A stretch of DNA of 5,261 bases from Anaerolineaceae bacterium. Its GTDB lineage: Bacteria; Chloroflexota; Anaerolineae; Anaerolineales; Anaerolineaceae. The notes below the pieces were generated by a model that was not told the DNA's origin, made no database searches, and saw only the letters and a program-made list of their open reading frames with translations. Below are positions 1 to 5,261 of the stretch, piece after piece. Where the stretch lies: NCBI GenBank assembly GCA_014860845.1, contig JACZIY010000085.1, forward strand, positions 1-5,261, given 5' to 3'. The stretch's first letter is position 1, and each line of letters begins with the position of its first letter. The position numbers were made by a program, and so were the translations under genes.

Positions 1-252
1 TTAAAGCAAATTGGTGTACAAACCATCATTTATACCGATATCAGCCGGGATGGTGTGGGTGGCGGCGTCAATCTGAATACAACCGTCGAGTTGGTTCAAA
101 AAAGTGGATTGGATGTGATTGCCTCCGGAGGAATTTATTCACAAGAGGATGTATCCGCTGTGAAAACTGCTGGCTTATCAGGCGTCATCATTGGCAGAGC
201 ACTTTATGAACAAAGTATCGATCCCCAAACTGTTTTCAATCTGCAGGAGTGA
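1..252 (+). CDS. hisA: HisA, ProFAR isomerase, C-terminal part (5' end outside the window)
   Basis: Frame 1 is open from the first base to the TGA at 250-252 and gives the last 83 residues of a TIM-barrel protein of about 240. The enzyme (phosphoribosylformimino-5-aminoimidazole carboxamide ribotide isomerase) opens the ribose ring by an Amadori rearrangement, in the cytoplasm, one step before HisF. Visible motifs are YTDISRDG near the start, which is the conserved beta-strand 6 Asp region of HisA, then VIASGGI and GVIIGRALYE, the two C-terminal phosphate-binding turns. The ending GRALYE separates it from HisF, which ends AASLFHDG. It is followed after 4 nt by hisF, so the two are surely co-transcribed. 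The GTG at 55 lies inside the conserved motif and is not a start. No truncation or frameshift is seen; only the window edge cuts it. Confidence 0.93.
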   Translation, partial: LKQIGVQTIIYTDISRDGVGGGVNLNTTVELVQKSGLDVIASGGIYSQEDVSAVKTAGLSGVIIGRALYEQSIDPQTVFNLQE

Positions 253-256
253 ATGA

Positions 257-1030
257 ATGTTAGCAAAAAGAATTATTCCATGTCTGGATATCAAAGATGG
301 TCGCGTGGTGAAAGGAATCAATTTTGTCAATATTCGCGATGCAGGCGATCCGGTCGACCAGGCAAAAATTTACAATGATGAAGGGGCGGATGAATTGGTC
401 TTCCTGGATATATCAGCAACTGCATTTGGTCATGAAACGGTTGTACATGTCGTTCGGGAAGTTGCCAACCAAATCCATATCCCATTAACGGTGGGGGGTG
501 GTATTTGCTCCGTGGAAGATATGCGGAAAATCTTGTTAGCAGGAGCAGACAAGATCAGCATAAACTCGGCAGCAGTCCTCAACCCTGAGATCATCAAGCA
601 GGGTGCAGCCATGTTTGGCAGTCAATGTATTGTCTTAGCAGTGGATGCCCGAAAAATCCAAACCCAGGATGCCGAAACAAATGAATGGGAAGTATTCATC
701 AATGGTGGTCGAAAACCGACAGGCATGGATGTACTCGATTGGATTAAACAGGCAGTAGATCTCGGTGCTGGTGAGATCCTCTTAACCAGTATGGATCGGG
801 ATGGAACCCTTTCAGGATACGATCTGGAATTAAACCAGGAATTATCGAAATTAGTCAATGTTCCTTTGATTGCCTCAGGTGGAGCTGGTACCAAGCAGCA
901 CTTTGCTGATGTCCTCTCCATAGGAGCAGACGCTGCTCTGGCAGCTTCTTTGTTCCACGATGGTCAAATGAAAATCAGGGACTTAAAACAATATCTGGCA
1001 AATCAAAATCTCCCCATAAGGATGGTATAA
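257..1030 (+). CDS. hisF: HisF, imidazole glycerol phosphate synthase cyclase subunit
   Basis: This 257-residue protein is the cyclase half of IGP synthase. With ammonia from its partner HisH it converts PRFAR to imidazole glycerol phosphate and AICAR. The family's catalytic aspartates are at the textbook positions: D11 (in CLDIKDG) and D130 (in LAVDARK). Phosphate-binding turns are VGGG (79-82), ASGG (206-209) and AASLFHDG (229-236). R5, E46, K99 and E173 match the charged gate of the ammonia tunnel as known from Thermotoga maritima HisF; the last is displaced by a slightly longer loop after D130 (about residues 133-150). The length is close to the usual 250-255. The start at 257 is chosen because GCAGGAG (243-249) sits 7 nt upstream and the protein begins [11 protein letters not shown]. 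An ATG at 253 is out of frame. hisH is not in the window. Confidence 0.97.
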   Translation: MLAKRIIPCLDIKDGRVVKGINFVNIRDAGDPVDQAKIYNDEGADELVFLDISATAFGHETVVHVVREVANQIHIPLTVGGGICSVEDMRKILLAGADKISINSAAVLNPEIIKQGAAMFGSQCIVLAVDARKIQTQDAETNEWEVFINGGRKPTGMDVLDWIKQAVDLGAGEILLTSMDRDGTLSGYDLELNQELSKLVNVPLIASGGAGTKQHFADVLSIGADAALAASLFHDGQMKIRDLKQYLANQNLPIRMV

Positions 1031-1031
1031 A

Positions 1032-1358
1032 ATGGATGTTTCACAATTAAAATTCGACCAGAATGGACTTATCCCGGCCCTTATCCAGGATCATGACACC
1101 AAACAGGTCTTAATGTTAGGCTGGATGAATACGATCGCTCTGGAAAAAACACTGGAAACAGGGTTGATCACATTCTGGTCGCGCAGCAGGAAAAAGCTTT
1201 GGACAAAAGGGGAAAGCAGTGGGAATTATCTCTCCCTGAAAAAATTGTTTGTGGATTGTGATCAGGACTCCCTTTTATGCCTGGCAAAACCTGCAGGACC
1301 AACCTGTCATACGGGAAATACCAGCTGTTTTTTTACTGAATTCAATCCTCAACAATGA
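1032..1358 (+). CDS. hisI: HisI, phosphoribosyl-AMP cyclohydrolase
   Basis: This 108-residue cytoplasmic metalloenzyme hydrolyses the adenine ring of phosphoribosyl-AMP to give ProFAR, the substrate of HisA. It shows the full family signature: GWMN (30-33), TFWSRSRKKLWTKGE (47-61), the DCDQD metal-binding cluster (75-79) and the zinc-ligand region GPTCHTGNTSCFF (89-101) with C76, C92 and C99 as the conserved cysteines. The length is normal for the single-domain form; there is no HisE domain fused to the C-terminus, and that activity is encoded separately downstream. The ATG lies 1 nt after the hisF stop, with AAGGA at 1018-1022 at 9-nt spacing, so translation is probably coupled to hisF. The gene ends at a TGA just before an unusual palindromic insertion. 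Confidence 0.97.
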   Translation: MDVSQLKFDQNGLIPALIQDHDTKQVLMLGWMNTIALEKTLETGLITFWSRSRKKLWTKGESSGNYLSLKKLFVDCDQDSLLCLAKPAGPTCHTGNTSCFFTEFNPQQ

Positions 1359-1373
1359 AACAATCAAAATTAC

Positions 1374-1462
1374 GTACCATCTTAATTAATCGTGGTAAGT
1401 GGGTGTTTTTGGCGCGCATCTGCGCGCCAAAAACACCCTACCGTTAATTATCGAGATGATAC
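1374..1462. mobile_element. MITE-like 89-bp palindromic element in the hisI-hisE gap
   Basis: The two halves of this segment are inverted copies. Reading inward from each end gives GTACCATCT (1374-1382) against AGATGATAC (1454-1462), 8 of 9 paired. Then come TAATTAA (1383-1389) against TTAATTA (1444-1450), GGTA (1394-1397) against TACC (1439-1442), and a perfect 18-bp core stem at 1401-1418 with 1421-1438. Small asymmetric bulges separate the blocks. It encodes nothing and is flanked by an 8-bp direct repeat. This is the layout of a miniature inverted-repeat transposable element moved by a transposase elsewhere. Excising it with one repeat copy would leave 30 nt between hisI and hisE. It could instead be a REP-type or other intergenic palindrome; copy number in the genome would decide. 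Confidence 0.55.
1401..1438 (+). other. Perfect 18-bp hairpin with minimal loop
   Basis: GGGTGTTTTTGGCGCGCA (1401-1418) is exactly reverse-complementary to 1421-1438, with only TC between. With the outermost loop A-T pair opened, the loop is the 4-nt ATCT. In the his mRNA it would form a very stable stem with a GC-rich tip. No T-run follows on either strand, so it is not a standard intrinsic terminator. It lies 47 nt upstream of the hisE start and does not cover the hisE ribosome-binding site. Confidence 0.85.
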
Positions 1463-1485
1463 AAAATTATTTTTATGGAGAAAAA

Positions 1486-1764
1486 ATGAATACACTCAAC
1501 GATCTTTACCAAACTTTAGAAACCAGAAAATCTGCCGATCCTAAAACTTCCTATACTGCTCACTTACTGCAGTCAGGAGAAGATGAAATCGTTAAAAAAA
1601 TTGGTGAGGAAGCCATAGAAATTATTCTGGCCGCTAAAGGTCAGGGAGAACAGAGACTGGTGGAAGAAATCTCAGATCTGACGTACCACATACTTGTCCT
1701 GCTTGTTCAAAAAGGAATTCCGCTAAGCGCTATCTCTGATGAGATAAATAAGCGTAAGAAATGA
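1486..1764 (+). CDS. hisE: HisE, phosphoribosyl-ATP pyrophosphohydrolase
   Basis: This 92-residue all-helical MazG-like enzyme removes pyrophosphate from phosphoribosyl-ATP, giving the substrate of HisI. The family pattern is clear: KSADPKTSYTAHLL (14-27), EDEIVKKIGEEAIEIILAAK with its acidic metal-binding residues, and EEISDLTYHILVLL, where the EExxD motif completes the Mg site. The start is ATG 1486, preceded by GGAG (1477-1480) at 5-nt spacing. The open frame extends upstream to a GTG at 1399, but that extension would translate the hairpin, has no ribosome-binding site and adds 29 residues foreign to the family. The gene is 127 nt from hisI, whereas the other his genes here are 1-4 nt apart; the palindromic insert accounts for 97 nt of that gap, repeat copy included. 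It is a free-standing HisE rather than a HisIE fusion. Confidence 0.95.
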   Translation: MNTLNDLYQTLETRKSADPKTSYTAHLLQSGEDEIVKKIGEEAIEIILAAKGQGEQRLVEEISDLTYHILVLLVQKGIPLSAISDEINKRKK

Positions 1765-1802
1765 TGCTCTATGATACAATAGCCCGAACAAGTGGAAATA
1801 TC

Positions 1803-1830
1803 TTGATCAATTTCTTTATAGCATTAAGAT
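1803..1830 (+). promoter_or_regulatory. Possible promoter for the ecfA-ecfT operon
   Basis: In the 100-nt gap after hisE, TTGATC (1803-1808) and TAAGAT (1825-1830) are spaced 16 nt apart. Each matches the sigma-70 consensus at 4 of 6 positions. This would place the transcript start near 1837, about 28 nt before ecfA. The match is weak, and read-through from the his operon is also possible because no terminator is seen. Confidence 0.25.
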
Positions 1831-1848
1831 AGTTGGGAAAAGGCTCTT

Positions 1849-1860
1849 GGTTAAATAACC
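1849..1860. repeat. Short inverted repeat GGTTAAATAACC before ecfA
   Basis: GGTTA and TAACC flank two bases just 4 nt upstream of the ecfA ATG. The dyad occupies the place where a Shine-Dalgarno sequence would normally be, and no purine-rich site is present. It could be a protein-binding operator or a chance palindrome; nothing else in the sequence supports a particular regulator. Confidence 0.25.
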
Positions 1861-1864
1861 TGGC

Positions 1865-3604
1865 ATGGCATTATTAATCGAAGTCAATCGAGTTTCTTAT
1901 TCACATCCAGTTCCGGGTGGTCCTCCCCACCCAGCTCTCCGAGACATAAGTTTTCAAATTAACGCAGGGGAACACATTGCCATTGTCGGTGCGAATGGAT
2001 CTGGCAAAACAACTTTAGCTCGCCATTTGAATGCGCTTTTTGTACCTGATTCTGGAACAATCAGAATCATGGGTCTCGACACAAAAGAGCCTGCGAACCA
2101 CATGAAAATTCACCAGCAGATTGGAATGGTTTTTCAATCCCCACAGGAACAGATGATTGCCACATCGATTGAAGAAGATGTAGCCTTTGGCCCCGAAAAT
2201 CTAGGTCTTTCCACGCAGGAAATACAGCAAAGGGTCAGACATTCATTGGAACAGGTCGGTATGTGGGATCAGCGAAGCCGCTCTCCCCAGCACTTGTCTG
2301 CAGGTCAAATGCAGAGGGTAGCGTTAGCAGGCATTCTGGCGATGCAACCAGCCTGTGTTATTTTTGATGAATCCACCGCCATGCTCGATCCATTCGGCAG
2401 AGAAGATGTAATACGGAATATTGAAACACTCAAACAATCTGGTATTACTGTTATTATGATCACCCATTTTATGGAAGAAGCCAGCCTTGCAGACCGAATA
2501 ATTGGACTACATCAAGGACGGTTGCGATTTGATGGTTCCCCGGAAGATTTGTTCACGGAGGATAAATTGGTAAAATCAATGAATTTGGACAAACCCAGAG
2601 TTCTGTGGTTTGCCCAACAACTCACACCATGGATTCCAACCATTAAGAGTCCACTAACTGTCGGACAATTTAAGAAACAGATCGAGCCAAGACCTGCCCC
2701 ACAAATCTTTTCGCCTTTGGAGGATCATCATTTCTTCCGAAACACCCAGGAAAACCTGGTCATTGGCAATCATATTTCATTCACTTACCTGCAGAATACG
2801 CCTCTCGCCCATCAAGCCCTGGAAGATATCAGTTTTTCCGTTAGAAAGGGTAGTGTGCACGGTTTGATTGGTGCGACTGGGTCAGGCAAATCAACCTTAT
2901 TGCAACACCTGAATGGACTTTACATTCCCCAAACCGGAGATCTCAAGGTGGGACCGTTTGAAGTAAACCACGAAACAGATTTGCTGCAATTGCGACGTTA
3001 TACCGGCATGGTATTTCAGAATCCCAATTACCAGTTGTTTGAACAATACGTGGGGGATGAAATTGCCTATGGTCTCAAAGTCCTTGGGATCACAGGCAGT
3101 GAAATACGGGAAAGAGTCAAACTGGCAATGTCACAGGTTGGGCTAGATTTTGAAGAGTTCAAAGATCGAATGACCTTTGCACTGTCAGGTGGTGAAAAAC
3201 GAAAAGTTGCTTTAGCTTCCACACTTGTGCTGGATCCGTCACTTATGTTGCTGGATGAACCAACTGCTGGACTGGATCCCATTGCACGACGCGAAATTTT
3301 GGGTCAAATGGTCAGGGTCCATAATGAAGGCAAAACCTTGGTAGTATCTTCACACCAACTGGAAGATTTAGCATTGTTAACCGATCACGTGACTCTGTTA
3401 TCCAAAGGCAATGTGGTTTGTAACCAGGAAACAGACAAACTGCTTTCAAATCACTCACTTCTCAATCAATATCAGATGATTGCCCCCATCGCGGCGCAAA
3501 TGGCTTTCGTTTTACATGAAAAAGGCTGGATAGTACCTGAAAATATCATCATTGGACAACAATTGGTGGCTGCCTTTCAAACCTTAGGTGAACCCAATGG
3601 CTAA
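1865..3604 (+). CDS. ecfA: EcfA-EcfA fused energy-coupling factor ATPase (two ABC domains in one chain)
   Basis: The 579-residue protein contains two complete ABC ATPase domains that in most ECF systems are separate proteins. Domain 1 (about 1-240) has Walker A GANGSGKTT (42-50), Q-loop Q91, signature LSAGQ (144-148), Walker B VIFDES (165-170, D168/E169) and switch H201. Its STAMLDP after Walker B is typical of the EcfA1/CbiO1 type. A linker of about 55 residues follows. Domain 2 (about 297-579) has Walker A GATGSGKST (336-344), Q385, signature LSGGE (440-444), Walker B LMLLDEP (461-466) and H497, resembling EcfA2. All catalytic residues are present, so both sites look competent. The only departures are Ala for Gly in signature 1 and DES rather than DEP. 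ATG 1865 is the first start after an in-frame TAA at 1856; it lacks a clear Shine-Dalgarno site. The protein would sit on the cytoplasmic face and drive EcfT and docked S components. The gene overlaps ecfT by 8 nt. Confidence 0.94.
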   Translation: MALLIEVNRVSYSHPVPGGPPHPALRDISFQINAGEHIAIVGANGSGKTTLARHLNALFVPDSGTIRIMGLDTKEPANHMKIHQQIGMVFQSPQEQMIATSIEEDVAFGPENLGLSTQEIQQRVRHSLEQVGMWDQRSRSPQHLSAGQMQRVALAGILAMQPACVIFDESTAMLDPFGREDVIRNIETLKQSGITVIMITHFMEEASLADRIIGLHQGRLRFDGSPEDLFTEDKLVKSMNLDKPRVLWFAQQLTPWIPTIKSPLTVGQFKKQIEPRPAPQIFSPLEDHHFFRNTQENLVIGNHISFTYLQNTPLAHQALEDISFSVRKGSVHGLIGATGSGKSTLLQHLNGLYIPQTGDLKVGPFEVNHETDLLQLRRYTGMVFQNPNYQLFEQYVGDEIAYGLKVLGITGSEIRERVKLAMSQVGLDFEEFKDRMTFALSGGEKRKVALASTLVLDPSLMLLDEPTAGLDPIARREILGQMVRVHNEGKTLVVSSHQLEDLALLTDHVTLLSKGNVVCNQETDKLLSNHSLLNQYQMIAPIAAQMAFVLHEKGWIVPENIIIGQQLVAAFQTLGEPNG

Positions 3605-4418
3605 TTTTGAATTCACCCAGAATCTCTCCTTTGGACAATATTTGCCAACCAATTCCTGGTTCCATCAACGCGATCCAAGAGCAAAAATTCTGGTGATTTT
3701 CTTTTTAATGATGGCGATTACATTCGCACGCAATACATATATGGTGTTTGCTGGATTATTGATTGTGATATTTATTATCCTAATTTCCCATATTCCCCTC
3801 AAAAATGCGCTCAGGGGAATTCGCACGCCATTACCGTTCTTAATTTTTATTGCATTTTTCCAACTATTCAGGTTTGCACCCGGCGCAGATAACATACTTA
3901 TATTAACCATCTGGTCATTTACGATCACCATGCAAGGATTACTCGCAGCAGGGACAATTATCCTGCGCTTTGTGAGTCTGATATTGACGATTAGTCTGGC
4001 TAGTTTCACTTTATCCACCAGTGATATCATCTATGGATTGCAATCATTACTCAAGCCATTGAACTGGATTAAAATCCCCAGTGAAGATTTTATTATGGTC
4101 GTTCAAATTACGTTACGTTTTTTACCACTCTTAGGTCAGGCAACCGAACAGATTGCCAAAGCTCAAGCGGCGCGTGGAGCTGCGTGGGGCGTCAAGAATC
4201 AGAATCTTAAACAAAGAATCCAGTTGATCATTCCAGTCATCGTGCCGATGTTTCTGACCAGCCTCCAAAAAGCGGAAACAATGGCAATGGCGATGGACTC
4301 AAGGGGATATGGCAACCATCTTAAGCGGGGAGCTTATCGCCAACTCACATTTAAAAAACAAGACGGCTTCCTGTTGGTCACCGCCTTTCTAATGTCAGCT
4401 TTATTGCTCTTTTTATAA
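3597..4418 (+). CDS. ecfT: EcfT, transmembrane coupling component of the ECF transporter
   Basis: This 273-residue membrane protein (PF02361/CbiQ family) is the scaffold linking the EcfA ATPases to substrate-binding S proteins. The N-terminus carries the family's HQRDPRAK motif (23-30). Hydrophobic segments are seen at about 29-45, 47-66, 77-94, 99-140 and 257-273. The cytoplasmic coupling helices carry the two diagnostic motifs that insert into the ATPase grooves: AQAARG (189-194) and MDSRGYG (233-239). The length is typical. ATG 3597 is preferred because AGGTGA (3586-3591) lies 5 nt upstream and the ATG overlaps the ecfA stop (ATGGCTAA), implying translational coupling. A GTG at 3588 would add three residues but lies within that ribosome-binding site. 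The stop codon overlaps the end of the convergent S-component gene. Confidence 0.94.
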   Translation: MANFEFTQNLSFGQYLPTNSWFHQRDPRAKILVIFFLMMAITFARNTYMVFAGLLIVIFIILISHIPLKNALRGIRTPLPFLIFIAFFQLFRFAPGADNILILTIWSFTITMQGLLAAGTIILRFVSLILTISLASFTLSTSDIIYGLQSLLKPLNWIKIPSEDFIMVVQITLRFLPLLGQATEQIAKAQAARGAAWGVKNQNLKQRIQLIIPVIVPMFLTSLQKAETMAMAMDSRGYGNHLKRGAYRQLTFKKQDGFLLVTAFLMSALLLFL

Positions 4419-4970
4419 ATCGGATCCCTGCCGCTTGCCAACTTTGATCCTGCGCCAGGCTGCAACCACAACCAGAACAATAAAGGCTGATACACCTGCT
4501 TCCAGCAATCCATTAGAAATCACAATACCACCCAAAACTGCCCAGGGTAATAATCCCATCAGACCGATCACGCCTAAAACCAGAATAGTGTTGGTCAGAC
4601 TACCTGCGACACCAGCCACGATCAAACCAACCACAGGTATGCGTTCCAGTAATTTCCAAACATAGTAGGCTACCGGACCGATGAAAAGACGTGGCAAGAC
4701 AGCCAGCACTGGATTGGTGAACCACACGTCTGCTGGTGAGGATGGAGCAACCGCTGCTTGAATCATGCTAAAAATACCAAAAATTAGTCCTACCCCCAGA
4801 CCAACCACCGGACCTTCCAGAATAGCAGCAATAATCACCGGCACATGCATAATGGTTAAGGAAATTCCACCAAACCAGGGGATAAATCCCCAATGTGTCA
4901 CACCTAAAAGAATCGTTATCGCACCCATTACACCAGTAATAACTAATTTTCGCGTTCGATCTTGTGGCAT
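4413..4970 (-). CDS. Putative ECF transporter S component (substrate-binding membrane protein), substrate unknown
   Basis: This 185-residue, very hydrophobic protein has about six predicted membrane helices (about 8-26, 36-52, 55-77, 87-107, 113-137, 148-171), the size and topology of ECF S components. The pattern SLTIMHVPVIIAAILEGPVVGLGVG followed by FGIFS, and later NPVLAVLPRLFIG, resembles the PF12822-type S family that includes pantothenate-, folate- and cobalamin-type members. That family call is from memory of the pattern, not a search. Helix 1 contains G13xxxA17, similar to the small-residue motif by which S proteins contact EcfT. The C-terminus is basic (RRIKVGKRQG). The start is secure: AAAGGAGG lies just upstream (minus strand, 4975-4982), 4 nt from ATG. 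It is transcribed towards ecfT and overlaps its 3' end by 6 nt, so it needs its own promoter. It could serve the adjacent A/T module or a shared one; the substrate cannot be told. Confidence 0.8.
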   Translation of the reverse strand: MPQDRTRKLVITGVMGAITILLGVTHWGFIPWFGGISLTIMHVPVIIAAILEGPVVGLGVGLIFGIFSMIQAAVAPSSPADVWFTNPVLAVLPRLFIGPVAYYVWKLLERIPVVGLIVAGVAGSLTNTILVLGVIGLMGLLPWAVLGGIVISNGLLEAGVSAFIVLVVVAAWRRIKVGKRQGSDL

Positions 4971-4974
4971 CTTG

Positions 4975-4982
4975 CCTCCTTA
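4975..4982 (-). promoter_or_regulatory. Strong Shine-Dalgarno site of the S-component gene
   Basis: Read on the minus strand this is AAAGGAGG, near-perfectly complementary to the 16S 3' end and 4 nt before the ATG at 4970. It fixes the start and predicts efficient translation, in contrast to ecfA, which has no visible site. Confidence 0.85.
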
Positions 4983-5004
4983 AAACAGTAATTATTCGAT
5001 ATAG

Positions 5005-5020
5005 TAAGATTTGACTTACA
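5005..5020. repeat. Inverted repeat GTAAG-N6-CTTAC in the S-gene leader
   Basis: GTAAG (5005-5009) and CTTAC (5016-5020) are exact inverted copies around six bases. They lie about 35-50 nt upstream of the S-component start and just downstream of its likely promoter, where a repressor operator would be expected. A weak RNA hairpin is the alternative. The arms are only 5 bp and the region is AT-rich, so chance is a real possibility. Confidence 0.3.
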
Positions 5021-5036
5021 ATTATTTTAACACTTA

Positions 5037-5067
5037 TTATTATAATAGGTTCTGAAATTTATTCCAA
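5037..5067 (-). promoter_or_regulatory. Likely sigma-70-type promoter of the S-component gene
   Basis: On the minus strand TTGGAA (5062-5067) matches the -35 box at 4 of 6. An AT-rich run around 5037-5047 contains TATAAT/TATTAT-like -10 boxes. Spacing is 17-19 nt depending on which -10 is used; the exact -10 is ambiguous within the alternating AT run. The predicted transcript would start about 60 nt before the ATG. A promoter is required here because the gene faces away from the other genes. Confidence 0.45.
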
Positions 5068-5261
5068 CTATTAATCCAACAAATCCATGTACCACCAAAG
5101 AATCCATGCAAAATTTTGGTAAATTTACAGATTCAGTCTTCATGAATACATACTTAAGTTCTTATATAATAAATGAAAGAAACTATCCTAATCATCGATT
5201 GACACACCCCAATTTAGAAATATTTTTAATGAATTATTGATAAGCACAACATCATAGAAAG
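5068..5261. other. AT-rich right flank with no recognisable gene
   Basis: From the S-gene promoter to the window edge the sequence is strongly AT-rich and broken by stops in most frames. No RNA gene, repeat array or recognisable coding sequence was seen. On the plus strand TTGACA (5199-5204) with TATTTT (5221-5226) at 16-nt spacing could be a promoter for a gene beyond the window. On the minus strand a 23-codon open frame enters from the edge and stops at 5188-5190; it could be the tail of a gene but has no recognisable content. Confidence 0.5.

Larger units (their letters stand above)
1365..1469. repeat. 8-bp direct repeat flanking the palindrome (possible target-site duplication)
   Basis: CAAAATTA occurs at 1365-1372 and again at 1462-1469, immediately outside the two ends of the palindromic element in the hisI-hisE gap. 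If the element is placed at 1374-1462 so that its ends are symmetrical, the flanks become AAAATTAC and AAAATTAT (7 of 8 identical). The exact boundary is therefore uncertain by one base. The repeat is AT-rich, so chance is not excluded, but its position exactly at both ends fits a duplication made on insertion. Confidence 0.55.

Noticed and set aside
430..921. Minus-strand open frames opposite hisF (430-612 and 622-921)
   Set aside because: They are antisense shadows of a strongly conserved hisF reading frame, with no ribosome-binding sites and no recognisable protein pattern.
1374..1462. Reading the hisI-hisE palindrome as an intrinsic terminator or a his attenuator
   Set aside because: No T-run follows the stem on either strand, there is no histidine-rich leader peptide, and it lies in the middle of the operon with hisE intact downstream.
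3067..4030. Minus-strand open frames opposite ecfA and ecfT (3067-3282 and 3665-4030)
   Set aside because: They lie opposite motif-bearing coding sequence and show composition expected of complementary strands of ABC and membrane proteins.
4435..4983. Plus-strand open frames (4435-4665, 4765-4983) opposite the S-component gene
   Set aside because: They are rich in Pro, Thr and Ile, as expected from the complement of a Gly/Val/Ile-rich membrane protein, and have no start signals. The minus-strand gene has a perfect ribosome-binding site and coherent helices.
4971..5036. Vitamin riboswitch (TPP, FMN or cobalamin) in the S-gene leader
   Set aside because: The leader is only about 60 nt, AT-rich, and shows none of the conserved core elements of these riboswitches.
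4943..5143. Possible short minus-strand frame starting at ATG 5143 and running into the S gene start
   Set aside because: No Shine-Dalgarno site, AT-driven composition, it crosses the likely S-gene promoter and leader, and it resembles no known small protein.
5188..5259. Minus-strand 23-codon open stretch entering from the right edge
   Set aside because: Too short and without recognisable motif to call as the 3' end of a gene; sequence beyond the window would be needed.

Overview
The window holds two ordinary gene blocks on the plus strand and one oppositely oriented gene at the right. The left block (1-1764) is the end of a histidine biosynthesis operon: the 3' part of hisA, then complete hisF, hisI and hisE. 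The second block (1865-4418) encodes the energizing module of an energy-coupling factor (ECF) vitamin transporter: one protein carrying both EcfA-type ATPase domains, followed with an 8-nt overlap by the membrane protein EcfT. A putative ECF substrate-binding (S) component (4413-4970) lies on the minus strand, tail-to-tail with ecfT, and its last bases overlap the ecfT stop codon. The final ~280 bases are AT-rich, contain promoter-like sites and show no convincing gene.

The organism is a bacterium with roughly 45% GC (estimated by eye) and Shine-Dalgarno sites before most genes. Separate hisI and hisE genes (many bacteria fuse them), a fused double EcfA ATPase and a stand-alone S gene next to the A/T module would suit an anaerobic lineage such as Chloroflexota (Anaerolineae). 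That placement is an impression from protein style, not a demonstrated assignment.

How the genes work together: HisA and HisF act at consecutive steps (ProFAR isomerisation, then cyclisation to IGP and AICAR). HisE and HisI act just upstream of HisA (pyrophosphohydrolase, then cyclohydrolase). EcfA-EcfA and EcfT form the ATP-driven core that S components dock on to import vitamins or other micronutrients. The neighbouring S protein is an obvious client, but its substrate cannot be read from the sequence.

The least expected structure is in the 127-nt gap between hisI and hisE. There, an 89-bp imperfect palindrome with a perfect 18-bp core hairpin is flanked by an 8-bp direct repeat. It looks like a small non-coding mobile element (MITE-like) inserted inside the his operon. 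Removing it and one copy of the repeat leaves a 30-nt intergenic gap. No defence system, CRISPR array, tRNA, rRNA or other clearly new system was seen.
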